36,443 bases of DNA, taken from NCBI GenBank assembly GCA_964509505.1, contig CAZDYP010000028.1:1-36443 (forward strand), given 5' to 3'. Position 1 is the first letter of the stretch. The number at the start of each line of letters is the position of its first letter. Below, piece after piece: positions 8,829-15,664 of the stretch. The DNA comes from CAZDYP01 sp964509505. Its GTDB lineage: Bacteria; Chloroflexota; Anaerolineae; JACRMK01. The translations under genes were made by a program, and so were the position numbers. A model generated the notes under the pieces. The model was not told the origin of the DNA. It saw nothing but the letters and a program-made list of their open reading frames with translations, and searched no databases.

Positions 8829-8837
8829 ATTATATCA
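8829..8837 (-). promoter_or_regulatory. Extended -10 promoter of glcD, near-leaderless
   Basis: On the minus strand TGATATAAT reads as a perfect extended -10 (TGnTATAAT), ending 7 nt before the ATG at 8821. RNA would start at the initiation codon. No Shine-Dalgarno sequence could be transcribed in front of it. Confidence 0.65.
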
Positions 8838-8849
8838 TAGGCGCCGTTA

Positions 8850-8886
8850 GTTATTAGTCGCTAGTCACTCGTCACGAGCGACGAGC
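8850..8886. repeat. Word-type inverted repeat between glcD and terC
   Basis: AGTCGCTAGT and CTCGTCACGAG words form short inverted pairs. The vocabulary is shared with the repeat at 2461-2527. Confidence 0.5.
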
Positions 8887-8898
8887 AGGAGGCAATTT

Positions 8899-9963
8899 GT
8901 GAGTGAAACAGTGTTATGGGGCGGGTTCAGCGTGATCGTTGTCGTGATGCTCGTCCTCGATCTCGGCGTGTTCAATCGCAGGGCGCACGTGCCATCGTTC
9001 AAAGAAGCGGGGCTAACGAGTCTGTTGTGGATCAGCGTCGCCGCCGCGTTCAATGTTTGGGTGTTTTACACGCGCGGCGACATACGCGGGCTCGAATTTA
9101 TGACGGGCTATCTCGTCGAGCTCGCGTTGAGCGTGGACAACTTGTTTGTATTCCTCGTCATCTTCGCGTACTTCCGCGTGCATGGCGAGTGGCAGCACAA
9201 GGTATTGTTCTGGGGCATTGTCGGTGTCGTCGTGATGCGCGGCGCATTGATCACATTGGGCGTGGCGCTCATCCATCAATTCGAGTGGCTCATTTACGGC
9301 TTCGGCTTGTTTCTGATCTACACGGCATTCAAGTTGGCGACGGCGGGTGATGAGGGCGTGCATCCAGAAAAAAATCCCGTCGTCAGTCTCTTCCGCCGTT
9401 TGATGCCTGTGAGCAACGACTACGACAGCAACAAATTTTTCACGCGCCATGCAGGCAAACTTATGGCAACCCCTCTGCTGATTGTGTTGCTGGTTGTCGA
9501 AACGACGGACTTCCTCTTCGCACTCGATTCGATTCCCGCCATCTTCGCCGTCACCACAAACCCTTTCATTATCTTCTCTTCAAACATCTTCGCCGTCTTG
9601 GGCTTGCGCTCGCTCTACTTCTTGTTGGCGGGCATGTTGACGTTGTTCCGCTACTTGAAGGTGGGACTCTCTTTAGTGCTAGGTTTCATCGGCGTCAAGA
9701 TGCTCTTGCCGGCGATTCCAAACCTTCATCTTGAAATTCCGATTGGCGCTTCGCTGGGCGTCATTGCGGGCATTTTAGGCATTGCCATCGCCGCCTCCAT
9801 TATCGTCACAGTGCGCGAAGGCAATTTCCGCGTTAGGACGTTGGAAGAAGCCGAAGCCGAAGCGCAACGCATCAATGCCGAAGCCGCTCACGAAACGCAT
9901 CAACCATCACCCTCCGAATCTGAGAGAGGGCAGCAGCCTACCCCCGCGCCACTGAGCGAATGA
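8899..9963 (+). CDS. TerC/Alx-family integral membrane protein
   Basis: The start is GTG at 8899, fixed by AGGAGG at 8887-8892. The 354-aa protein has about nine membrane helices and both acidic family motifs: ELALSVDNLFVF in the third helix region and ETTDFLFALDSIPAIFAVT further on. Membrane Asp residues of these motifs are thought to handle metal ions; family members include tellurite-resistance TerC and the manganese exporter Alx. The C-terminal 45 residues are hydrophilic and rich in Ala, Glu, Pro and Ser, partly encoded by repeat-like sequence. No ter operon is nearby, so a role in Mn2+ export or pH response is more likely than tellurite resistance. No yybP-ykoY riboswitch is visible in the short upstream gap. 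Confidence 0.9.
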   Translation: MSETVLWGGFSVIVVVMLVLDLGVFNRRAHVPSFKEAGLTSLLWISVAAAFNVWVFYTRGDIRGLEFMTGYLVELALSVDNLFVFLVIFAYFRVHGEWQHKVLFWGIVGVVVMRGALITLGVALIHQFEWLIYGFGLFLIYTAFKLATAGDEGVHPEKNPVVSLFRRLMPVSNDYDSNKFFTRHAGKLMATPLLIVLLVVETTDFLFALDSIPAIFAVTTNPFIIFSSNIFAVLGLRSLYFLLAGMLTLFRYLKVGLSLVLGFIGVKMLLPAIPNLHLEIPIGASLGVIAGILGIAIAASIIVTVREGNFRVRTLEEAEAEAQRINAEAAHETHQPSPSESERGQQPTPAPLSE

Positions 9964-9967
9964 TCAT

Positions 9968-9996
9968 TTGACAGATCACTCAATCTCCCGTATGAT
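9968..9996 (+). promoter_or_regulatory. Sigma-70 promoter, csp unit 1
   Basis: TTGACA (9968-9973), a 17-nt spacer and TATGAT (9991-9996) form a near-consensus promoter. The conserved leader RNA begins 8 nt after the -10 box, at 10004. Confidence 0.85.
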
Positions 9997-10003
9997 AGGC
10001 GCC

Positions 10004-10085
10004 GTAGGACGAGGTAAGTACCAGTCGGTTGGCAGGAGAAACACGTCACCCAAGGCTTACGCAACGCTGAGGGTGATTTTTTTTT
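10004..10085 (+). ncRNA. Structured csp leader RNA, copy 1, ending in a terminator-like stem
   Basis: This segment is repeated at 10484-10561 with 11 changes over the first 77 nt and no gaps. TCACCC (10046-10051) pairs with GGGTGA (10071-10076) and is followed by nine T, which looks like an intrinsic terminator about 70 nt before the csp start. GTAAG (10014-10018) can pair with CTTAC (10056-10060), which lies in the loop of the first stem; the two helices would form a pseudoknot or exclude each other. CCAG/TTGG (10021-10024 and 10029-10032) can form a small internal hairpin. In copy 2 the A-T pair 10048/10074 is G-C, a compensatory change. It may be an attenuator leader for the csp gene or a free small RNA. 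I do not recognise a known family. Confidence 0.65.
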
Positions 10086-10152
10086 GTGCCGCAGAATCGA
10101 GTGGTAATGACTTCAGTGGTCCTCATATTATCTAACACAAGGAGTTTCCACT

Positions 10153-10365
10153 ATGTCGAACAATCGAGTTGTGGGCACAGTCAAGTGGTTCAATGCCACG
10201 AAGGGTTACGGGTTCCTCGCGCAGGACGGCGGCGAAGATGTCTTCGTGCATCATAGCGCCATCCAAACGGAAGGCTACCGCACCTTGCAGGAAGGCCAGA
10301 CCGTCGAGTTCACGGTCGAGCGCGGGCCCAAGGGCTTGCAAGCGACGCGCGTCGTCCCGCAATAA
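10153..10365 (+). CDS. csp: Cold-shock protein, CspA family, copy 1
   Basis: This is a 70-aa single cold-shock domain, the full family length. It has the RNA-binding motifs KGYGFLAQ (RNP1) and VFVHH (RNP2) and the WFN start of strand one. Such proteins bind single-stranded RNA and DNA, melt RNA hairpins and, in E. coli, act as transcription antiterminators. AAGGAG lies 8 nt before the ATG. The gene sits behind its own promoter and a terminator-like leader and ends in a strong terminator, so it is a monocistronic unit. It is closely similar to the second copy at 10636, which points to a tandem duplication including the regulatory region. Confidence 0.95.
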   Translation: MSNNRVVGTVKWFNATKGYGFLAQDGGEDVFVHHSAIQTEGYRTLQEGQTVEFTVERGPKGLQATRVVPQ

Positions 10366-10398
10366 CCATCCCCCAAGACGCAAAACATCCCTGTTTTT

Positions 10399-10433
10399 GG
10401 CGACTCACAATGACCTGAGTCGCCGATTTTTTT
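10399..10433 (+). terminator. Intrinsic terminator after csp copy 1
   Basis: A perfect 9-bp stem (GGCGACTCA 10399-10407 with TGAGTCGCC 10416-10424) and an 8-nt loop are followed by GA and seven T. Confidence 0.9.
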
Positions 10434-10447
10434 CGCGGCAAAACTAT

Positions 10448-10476
10448 TTGACAGAAAGTTTAACCCATAGTATTCT
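10448..10476 (+). promoter_or_regulatory. Sigma-70 promoter, csp unit 2
   Basis: TTGACA (10448-10453), a 17-nt spacer and TATTCT (10471-10476). The spacer sequence differs from copy 1 but the spacing, and the 8-nt step to the conserved leader, are identical. Confidence 0.82.
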
Positions 10477-10483
10477 AGCGCGC

Positions 10484-10565
10484 GTAGGACGAGGTAAGTA
10501 CCAGTTGGTTGGCAGGCTGAACGTGTCGCCCAAGGCTTACGCAGTGCCGAGGGCGATTTTTGTTT
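10484..10565 (+). ncRNA. Structured csp leader RNA, copy 2
   Basis: This is the same element as 10004-10085. GTAAG (10494-10498) and CTTAC (10536-10540) are unchanged. The terminator-like stem is TCGCCC (10526-10531) with GGGCGA (10551-10556), keeping pairing by an A-T to G-C exchange, and is followed by five T, G and three T. The downstream 70 nt up to the ribosome-binding site are not conserved between the copies, so selection appears to act on the leader element itself. Confidence 0.65.
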
Positions 10566-10635
10566 GTGCGCCAACCACGTGGGTGAACAACTTCGGGTCC
10601 ATACAAAATACTTTTTCTCTTAAGGAGTTTCCGCT

Positions 10636-10845
10636 ATGGCCAACAAAGTCACTGGTACCGTTAAGTGGTTCAATGCCGCGAAAGGCTACGGCTTCCTCGC
10701 GCAGGATGGGGGCGAAGATGTCTTCGTACATCATAGCGCCATTCAGATGGAAGGCTACCGCACCCTGAAGGAAGGTCAAGCCGTGGAGTTCAACGTGGAA
10801 CGCGGGCCCAAAGGCTTGCTTGCCACCAATGTGACCCCGAAGTAA
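10636..10845 (+). CDS. csp: Cold-shock protein, CspA family, copy 2
   Basis: This 69-aa cold-shock domain has the same RNP1 (KGYGFLAQ) and RNP2 (VFVHH) motifs as copy 1, and most residues are identical. Differences cluster at the N-terminus (MANKVT against MSNNRVV) and the C-terminal third. AAGGAG precedes the ATG by 8 nt. Promoter, leader and downstream terminator are arranged exactly as for copy 1. The two copies may respond to different conditions or add dosage; the sequence does not tell which. Confidence 0.95.
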   Translation: MANKVTGTVKWFNAAKGYGFLAQDGGEDVFVHHSAIQMEGYRTLKEGQAVEFNVERGPKGLLATNVTPK

Positions 10846-10876
10846 ACCCACTTCCAGTTACACGGCATACGGCAAT

Positions 10877-10913
10877 CGGCGGTTCATCATGATGATGAGC
10901 CGCCGATTTTTTT
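10877..10913 (+). terminator. Intrinsic terminator after csp copy 2
   Basis: A 12-bp stem with one G-T pair (10877-10888 with 10894-10905) and a 5-nt loop are followed by A and seven T. Confidence 0.9.
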
Positions 10914-11000
10914 GTGCCGCAAACATTTCGATTTCAACCTCCCAATTCGTGATTTCTGCGCGACCTTGTGTAGCAGTTACGCAGGGGCGACAATTTTACT

Positions 11001-11057
11001 GCGAAGACGCGAAGCGCGAAGAGAACAAATAATTCTTCGCGCGCTTCGCGTCTTCGC
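11001..11057. repeat. Inverted repeat with 18-bp perfect arms
   Basis: 11001-11018 and 11040-11057 are exact reverse complements made of GCGAAGAC/GCGAAGC words. It lies between csp copy 2 and the acs promoter. Otherwise 10914-11100 shows no gene. Confidence 0.85.
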
Positions 11058-11100
11058 GGCGCAACGGCGTAATGCCTATTTGTGTTGAAAGTTACACGCA

Positions 11101-11128
11101 TTGACGCAACGTAAATCTGGTTTATAAT
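11101..11128 (+). promoter_or_regulatory. Sigma-70-type promoter for acs
   Basis: TTGACG (11101-11106), a 16-nt spacer and TATAAT (11123-11128), about 83 nt before the acs start. Confidence 0.7.
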
Positions 11129-11211
11129 TTGCGCGGCCCTGACGCCATCTGTATTATCACTCTACCCCGCAAGGGATTTATTTCCACTTTCCAAGAAAGG
11201 ATGATGATGCC

Positions 11212-13302
11212 ATGTCCATAGAATCCATGAACTTGACCGAAGCGCAAATTGCTGTTCACTGGCAGGAAGAGGGTTATTATCATCCCTCGTCGCAGTTCAT
11301 CGCGCAAGCGAACATGACTGAGCCCGATATTCTTAAGCGGTTCAGTCTGGACAACTTTCCTGAGTGTTTTAAAGAGTATGCCGATCTGTTGACGTGGTAT
11401 CAGTATTGGCATACGACGCTCGACACGAGCAACGCGCCGTTTTGGAAATGGTTCGTCGGCGGCAAGCTCAACGCGAGCTATAATTGCGTGGATCGCCATC
11501 TATCGAAATACCAAAACAAAGCGGCGTTGATTTTTGTGCCTGAGCCAGAAGACGAGCCGCAGGTTGTCGTGACCTATCGTGAGCTGTACAACCGCGTCAA
11601 TGAAACGGCGGCAGTGCTGCGTGATTTTTGTGGACTCAAAGCAGGCGACCGCGTGACGATTCACATGCCGATGGTGCCCGAGCTGCCCATCACGATGTTG
11701 GCGTGCGCGCGCTTGGGCGTGATTCACTCGGTCGTGTTCGGCGGCTTCAGTGGTAAAGCGTGCGGCGACCGCGCGGCGGATTCGGGCAGTCACGTACTCA
11801 TCGTGAGCGATGCGTACTATCGCTCGGGCGCATTACTCGATCATCGTGAGAAGGCAGACCTCGCGGTGCAAACGGCTGCTGAACAAGGTGTGAAGGTCGA
11901 GAAGGTGTTGGTATGGCGACGGCACCGCGGCAAATATCTTTCGCAAGCGCCGATGGTCGAGGGACGTGATTACTTCATGGATGATCTCATCAAGCAAAAA
12001 TACAGCGGGCAAAAAGTGGCGCCTGTGCCAATGCCTGCCGAAGCGCCGTTGTTCTTGATGTACACGAGCGGCACGACGGGCAAGCCGAAGGGGTGTCAGC
12101 ATAGCACAGGTGGTTACTTGGCTTATGTCACAGGCACATCAAAGTACATCCAAGACATTCATCCCGAAGACGTGTATTGGTGCGCGGCGGACATTGGTTG
12201 GATCACTGGGCATTCATACATCGTGTATGGACCGCTCGCGCTCGCGGCGACGAGTGTGCTGTATGAAGGGGTGCCGACCTACCCCGATGCCGGACGCGCG
12301 TGGCGCATTGCGGAACGACTCAATGTGAACATCTTTCACACCGCGCCGACGACGATTCGCCAATTGCGTAAAGCGGGCCCCAACGAACCACAAAAATATC
12401 ATTACAGTTTTAAGCACATGACGACAGTGGGGGAGCCGATCGAGCCCGAAGTGTGGAAGTGGTATTACGAAGTCGTCGGCAAGGGTAAGGCCGTCATTGT
12501 GGATACGTGGTGGCAGACGGAAACAGGTGGCTTCTTGTGCAGCACTATACCCGCGCTTCACGCCATGAAGCCCGGCAGCGCGGGGCCGGGGATGCCCGGC
12601 ATTCATCCCATCATTCTCGACGAAGAAGGCAACGAGGTGCCGAAAGGGTCAGGCAAAGCCGGCAACATTTGTATTCTCAATCCATGGCCAGGGATGTTCC
12701 AGACAGTATGGGGAGACCCCGAGCGTTTCAAGCGGCAGTATTACGCAAAGTATAACAAAAACTCGAACAGCAAAGATTGGCGCGATTGGCCCTATTTCGC
12801 GGGCGATGGCGCTGTACTCGCGTCGGATGGCTACTATCGCATCTTGGGTCGCGTGGACGACGTGATCAATGTCGCGGGGCATCGGCTTGGCACGAAAGAA
12901 TTGGAGTCGGCGTGCTTGGTCGTGGACGAAATCGCAGAAGCCGCCGTCGTGCCCGTCGCCGATGAGACGAAAGGGCGTGTGCCAGAGATTTATGTCGCGC
13001 TCAAACCTGGCATCCAAGCCAACAAAGACATTGAACAGAAAGTCGTCAAAGCGGTCGAAGACATGATCGGCAAAATCGCGCGCCCGAAGCATGTTTATAT
13101 CGTGCCCGATATGCCGAAGACGCGCAGCGGCAAAATTATGCGCCGTGTGCTAGCTGCCATCTCGAACACGATGGACGTGGGCGATGTGACGACGCTTGCC
13201 AACCCCGAAGTGGTCGAGCAAGTGCGCGTGATGGTGCAGGGCGACAAGCCAGTCGTGACCAAGGATGCGCCGGAGGATATTAAGAAGTTTGGGGAGAACT
13301 AA
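11212..13302 (+). CDS. acsA: Acetyl-CoA synthetase (AMP-forming)
   Basis: The enzyme activates acetate with ATP to acetyl-AMP and then to acetyl-CoA. The 696-aa sequence carries the adenylate-forming motifs in order: YTSGTTGKPKG at 284-294 (phosphate loop), DTWWQTETGG from Asp431 (adenine and acetyl site), GRVDDVINVAGHRLGT, and KTRSGKIMRR with the catalytic and acetylatable Lys641. It is somewhat longer than the usual 650 aa, with a longer N-terminus. The ATG at 11212 follows AAAGGATG. It has its own promoter and is not in an operon. The paired tryptophans in the DTWW motif fit an acetyl- or propionyl-specific enzyme; exact preference cannot be read from sequence alone. Confidence 0.95.
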   Translation: MSIESMNLTEAQIAVHWQEEGYYHPSSQFIAQANMTEPDILKRFSLDNFPECFKEYADLLTWYQYWHTTLDTSNAPFWKWFVGGKLNASYNCVDRHLSKYQNKAALIFVPEPEDEPQVVVTYRELYNRVNETAAVLRDFCGLKAGDRVTIHMPMVPELPITMLACARLGVIHSVVFGGFSGKACGDRAADSGSHVLIVSDAYYRSGALLDHREKADLAVQTAAEQGVKVEKVLVWRRHRGKYLSQAPMVEGRDYFMDDLIKQKYSGQKVAPVPMPAEAPLFLMYTSGTTGKPKGCQHSTGGYLAYVTGTSKYIQDIHPEDVYWCAADIGWITGHSYIVYGPLALAATSVLYEGVPTYPDAGRAWRIAERLNVNIFHTAPTTIRQLRKAGPNEPQKYHYSFKHMTTVGEPIEPEVWKWYYEVVGKGKAVIVDTWWQTETGGFLCSTIPALHAMKPGSAGPGMPGIHPIILDEEGNEVPKGSGKAGNICILNPWPGMFQTVWGDPERFKRQYYAKYNKNSNSKDWRDWPYFAGDGAVLASDGYYRILGRVDDVINVAGHRLGTKELESACLVVDEIAEAAVVPVADETKGRVPEIYVALKPGIQANKDIEQKVVKAVEDMIGKIARPKHVYIVPDMPKTRSGKIMRRVLAAISNTMDVGDVTTLANPEVVEQVRVMVQGDKPVVTKDAPEDIKKFGEN

Positions 13303-13359
13303 CGAGTAAAAGTGAAACGTGAAGAGTCTCATGCTTCACGCCTCATATTTCTCGCGTAG

Positions 13360-13536
13360 CGGAAGGCGAAAGCCGAACATCCCGATTACAACCGTTATCA
13401 ATTGGCAGAGATGTTGGGTTGCAGCGAGCAAACGATTGATCGTCGTCTCAATGGCAACAACATTCGCGGCGGCAAATATGCGACACAGACACGTGTCAAG
13501 CTCGTGAGCTGTGACAGCCATTCAGGAAGAACGTAA
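13360..13536 (+). pseudogene. Remnant of a helix-turn-helix protein
   Basis: This frame is open for 58 codons between TAG (13357-13359) and TAA (13534-13536) but has no usable start before Met18 of the open stretch. It encodes YNRYQLAEMLGCSEQTIDRR followed by NGNNIRGGKYATQTR, which reads like a helix-turn-helix (helix 2 AEMLGCSEQ, recognition helix QTIDRRL). The N-terminus is lost and the end overlaps the next small frame. It is probably a decayed regulator or recombinase fragment. I could not assign a family. Confidence 0.4.
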
Positions 13537-13642
13537 CTTCATGGGTATTGAGCGGTTGGAAAAATACGCGCAATTGGGAAAGCGAGCGGTTCGAAAAGCA
13601 CTCGAACAAAAGCGGACACACCAGAGTGCCGTCATCCTCTAA
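13511..13642 (+). CDS. Possible small ORF, 43 aa, basic and helical
   Basis: Starting at GTG 13511 it encodes a short, charged, helix-prone peptide (MGIERLEKYAQLGKRAVRKA in its centre) ending at TAA 13640-13642. It overlaps the HTH remnant by 26 nt in another frame. No clear ribosome-binding site is seen. It may be the rest of the same broken gene after a frameshift. Function unknown; it could also be non-coding. Confidence 0.25.
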   Translation: MTAIQEERNFMGIERLEKYAQLGKRAVRKALEQKRTHQSAVIL

Positions 13643-13680
13643 CCATCGAGAGCGGAGGCGCGCAAAAGCACCCTGATTGC

Positions 13681-13911
13681 TCATTCGCTACGCTCCACTT
13701 GGGCAAAGCGCGCAGTCAGGTCAAGGTCCAATGTTTGGGCAATGTTAGCTGCGGTTTCAAGTGTGACGTTCTTTTCGCCGCGCTCAATGCAACCCAAGTA
13801 GGTGTGATGGAGTCCGCAGCGTTCGGCAAAAGCCTCTTGGGAAAGTTGTTGTGCGGCGCGAAGCTGTCTGACGACTGCGCCAAATTTTTGCGCCAGTATG
13901 TGGCGTTTCAT
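13681..13911 (-). CDS. XRE-family transcriptional regulator
   Basis: A 76-aa single-domain helix-turn-helix protein with the Cro/CI layout: FGAVVRQLRAAQQLSQEAFA (helix 1 and 2), then GLHHTYLGCIERGEKNVTLE (recognition helix and loop) and AANIAQTLDL. Its size and sequence resemble controller proteins of restriction systems and antitoxin-like repressors, but no restriction or toxin gene is adjacent. It is divergent from the FAH-family gene at 13987. An inverted repeat at 13933-13963 in the shared gap could be its operator. The remains of another HTH gene lie just downstream. Confidence 0.85.
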   Translation of the reverse strand: MKRHILAQKFGAVVRQLRAAQQLSQEAFAERCGLHHTYLGCIERGEKNVTLETAANIAQTLDLDLTARFAQVERSE

Positions 13912-13932
13912 CGCGCACCAGCATCAAACACT

Positions 13933-13963
13933 GGAAGTTAAAAATCTACACGCTAAAACTTCC
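13933..13963. promoter_or_regulatory. Candidate operator between the XRE gene and the FAH-family gene
   Basis: GGAAGTT (13933-13939) and AACTTCC (13957-13963) form a perfect 7-bp inverted repeat with a 17-nt spacer. The position in a 75-nt divergent gap suits an XRE operator, but binding is only inferred. Confidence 0.35.
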
Positions 13964-13986
13964 AAACTATTTAAGGAGATTGCATC

Positions 13987-14748
13987 ATGCTCTACGCTCG
14001 TTTCAAGTACAACGGCAAAACCTCGTACGGCATCGTCGAGGGGGATAGTGTCACGCCGATTGCTGGCAATCTGTTCGGCAAGCACAAGAAGGCGGGACGC
14101 AAAATCAAGCTGTCCAAAGTACAATTGCTCGCGCCATGCAAGCCCGGCAAGCTCATCGCCATCGGCCTCAACTACAAGAGCCACATCGGCGACCGCCCTG
14201 CGCCCAACAAGCCCGAAATGTTTTTGAAGACGCCCACCTCGATTCAAGACCCCGACGGCGACATCATCTTCCCGAAAGTCAGCTCGGGCAATCGCATCGA
14301 ACCCGAAGGCGAGCTCGTCATCGTCATCGGCAAGAAAGGTAAGCATATTCCCACCGACCAAGCGCAGGATTACATCTTCGGGTACACTTGCGGAAACGAC
14401 GTGAGCGAGCGCGAATGGCAAGGCGGCGATTTGCAATGGGCGCGCGCCAAATCGTCGGACACATTCAGTCCCTTCGGGCCATACATTCAGACCGAGTTCG
14501 ATTTCATGGCTGCGTGGTTGTACACACGAGTCAATGGCGTGGAAAAGCAAAAACAGACGACGGGCGATTTGATTTTCAATCCATACGAAATCGTCGCGCA
14601 ATGTTCGCAGACGATGACGCTGGAACCCGGCGATGTGATTTTCACCGGCACGCCCGGCAGACCTCAAGCGATGAAACCCGGCGATGTGGTGGAAGTGGAA
14701 ATTAGCGGCATCGGCATATTGCGGAATACCGTCAAAGCCGAAGCATAG
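13987..14748 (+). CDS. Fumarylacetoacetate hydrolase (FAH) family protein
   Basis: The 253-aa protein has the FAH-fold signature: IGLNYKSH, then EPEGELVIVIG with metal ligands Glu107 and Glu109, GNDVSERE with Asp138, and EPGDVIFTGTPG near the C-terminus. Family members hydrolyse or decarboxylate 2-oxo acids such as fumarylpyruvate, oxaloacetate or 2-hydroxyhepta-2,4-dienedioate, using Mg2+ or Mn2+. AAGGAG lies 8 nt before the ATG. The first 50 residues match the short N-terminal domain seen in many members. There is no aromatic-degradation cluster nearby, so the substrate stays open; oxaloacetate decarboxylase or acylpyruvase activity are typical alternatives. Confidence 0.92.
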   Translation: MLYARFKYNGKTSYGIVEGDSVTPIAGNLFGKHKKAGRKIKLSKVQLLAPCKPGKLIAIGLNYKSHIGDRPAPNKPEMFLKTPTSIQDPDGDIIFPKVSSGNRIEPEGELVIVIGKKGKHIPTDQAQDYIFGYTCGNDVSEREWQGGDLQWARAKSSDTFSPFGPYIQTEFDFMAAWLYTRVNGVEKQKQTTGDLIFNPYEIVAQCSQTMTLEPGDVIFTGTPGRPQAMKPGDVVEVEISGIGILRNTVKAEA

Positions 14749-14799
14749 CGTCCTTCGACAAGCTCAGGATGCGGATGGTGAATGGTTGATTGAATAAAT

Positions 14800-14855
14800 C
14801 ACAGAGGCGCAGAGGGCACAGAGTTAATTTTCTCTGTGCTCTCTGTGTCTCTGTG
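14800..14855. repeat. CACAGAG-word inverted repeat
   Basis: The 24-nt arms 14800-14823 and 14832-14855 are complementary at 21 positions and built of CACAGAGG/GCACAGAG words. A CTTCGACAAGCTCAGGAT word sits just before, at 14753-14770. Both words are common in intergenic regions of many bacteria. Confidence 0.8.
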
Positions 14856-14872
14856 GTGAAAAGAGGGAACGC

Positions 14873-15589
14873 ATGAGCGGACTCATCGCGCTCGTCGGCG
14901 CGGGCGAATATCTTGAGCTCATGGACACGGTGGATATACGTTTGCTCGCGGCGACGGGGAAGTCAACGCCGCGCGTTGTGTGCGTGCCAACGGCGGCCGC
15001 GCAAGAAGGCGAAGCAAGCATTGAGCGCTGGGCGCAGATGGGGCTCAAGCATTTCCGTCGCTTGGGCGCAGCGGTTGACGTGGCGCGCATCATTGATCGT
15101 GAATCTGCGAATGACGCAAAGTGGGCGACGATGCTTGAAGCGGCTGACTTGATGTATTTTTCAGGCGGCAATCCGCTCGACTTATATCGCATCCTCGCGG
15201 ACACGCGCGCGTGGGCGGCGATTGAAACGACGCTGGCGCGCGGCGCAATCTTCGCGGGGTGTTCGGCGGGCGCGATGATTCTGGGCGCGGTTGTGCCTGA
15301 CATACGCGACGAGGAAAACTTTCAATTCCATCCAGCTTTCAACAAACTCCCAAATTGTTTAATCATGCCGCACTTCGACCAGCTCGAATCATATCGCCCG
15401 GGCTTGACCGCGTTCATGCAAAGCAAGTTGAGCGATGGACAATACGCGCTTGGCATTGACGAGCACACTGCGCTTATCGGGCGCAGTGGCGGTGAATGGG
15501 AGGTGATGGGCAAGAGCAGCGTGTCAGTGTTGACGCGCACTGATTGGGTGAAACATCCTGTTGGCAGTTGCTTGTCATTGCCTGGGTGA
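14873..15589 (+). CDS. Peptidase S51 (cyanophycinase-like) family protein
   Basis: The 238-aa protein has the S51 fold markers: LVGAGEY at the start, YFSGGNPLDL (about 97-106) and GCSAGAM with the nucleophile Ser131 in the nucleophile-elbow position. The family includes cyanophycinase and alpha-aspartyl dipeptidase PepE. It lacks the longer C-terminal part of classical cyanophycinases and there is no cyanophycin synthetase in view, so a dipeptidase-like role is possible. GAGGGAAC precedes the ATG. The gene follows the FAH gene after a repeat and is probably transcribed with it or from its own promoter. Confidence 0.85.
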   Translation: MSGLIALVGAGEYLELMDTVDIRLLAATGKSTPRVVCVPTAAAQEGEASIERWAQMGLKHFRRLGAAVDVARIIDRESANDAKWATMLEAADLMYFSGGNPLDLYRILADTRAWAAIETTLARGAIFAGCSAGAMILGAVVPDIRDEENFQFHPAFNKLPNCLIMPHFDQLESYRPGLTAFMQSKLSDGQYALGIDEHTALIGRSGGEWEVMGKSSVSVLTRTDWVKHPVGSCLSLPG

Positions 15590-15610
15590 TGCGTGAAGAT
15601 ACCGCTTTGA

Positions 15611-15664
15611 CCAATTGACTACGTGACCATCTGACCATGTGACTATGCGACCATGTGATTGCCT
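15611..15664. repeat. GACCATNTG tandem words overlapping a gene end
   Basis: Repeated 8-9-nt words (GACCATCTG, GACCATGTG, GACTATGCG, GACCATGTG) fill the gap and encode the last residues of the minus-strand GT4 gene. Confidence 0.6.

Noticed and set aside
8822..8898. yybP-ykoY manganese riboswitch before the TerC-family gene
   Set aside because: The gap is only 77 nt, is filled by the glcD promoter and a word repeat, and lacks the conserved riboswitch loops.
10004..10085. Guanidine-III riboswitch, because of the word GGACGAGGT
   Set aside because: Only nine bases agree. The following stem and the position of the pairings do not fit, and the genes are cold-shock genes, not guanidine exporters.
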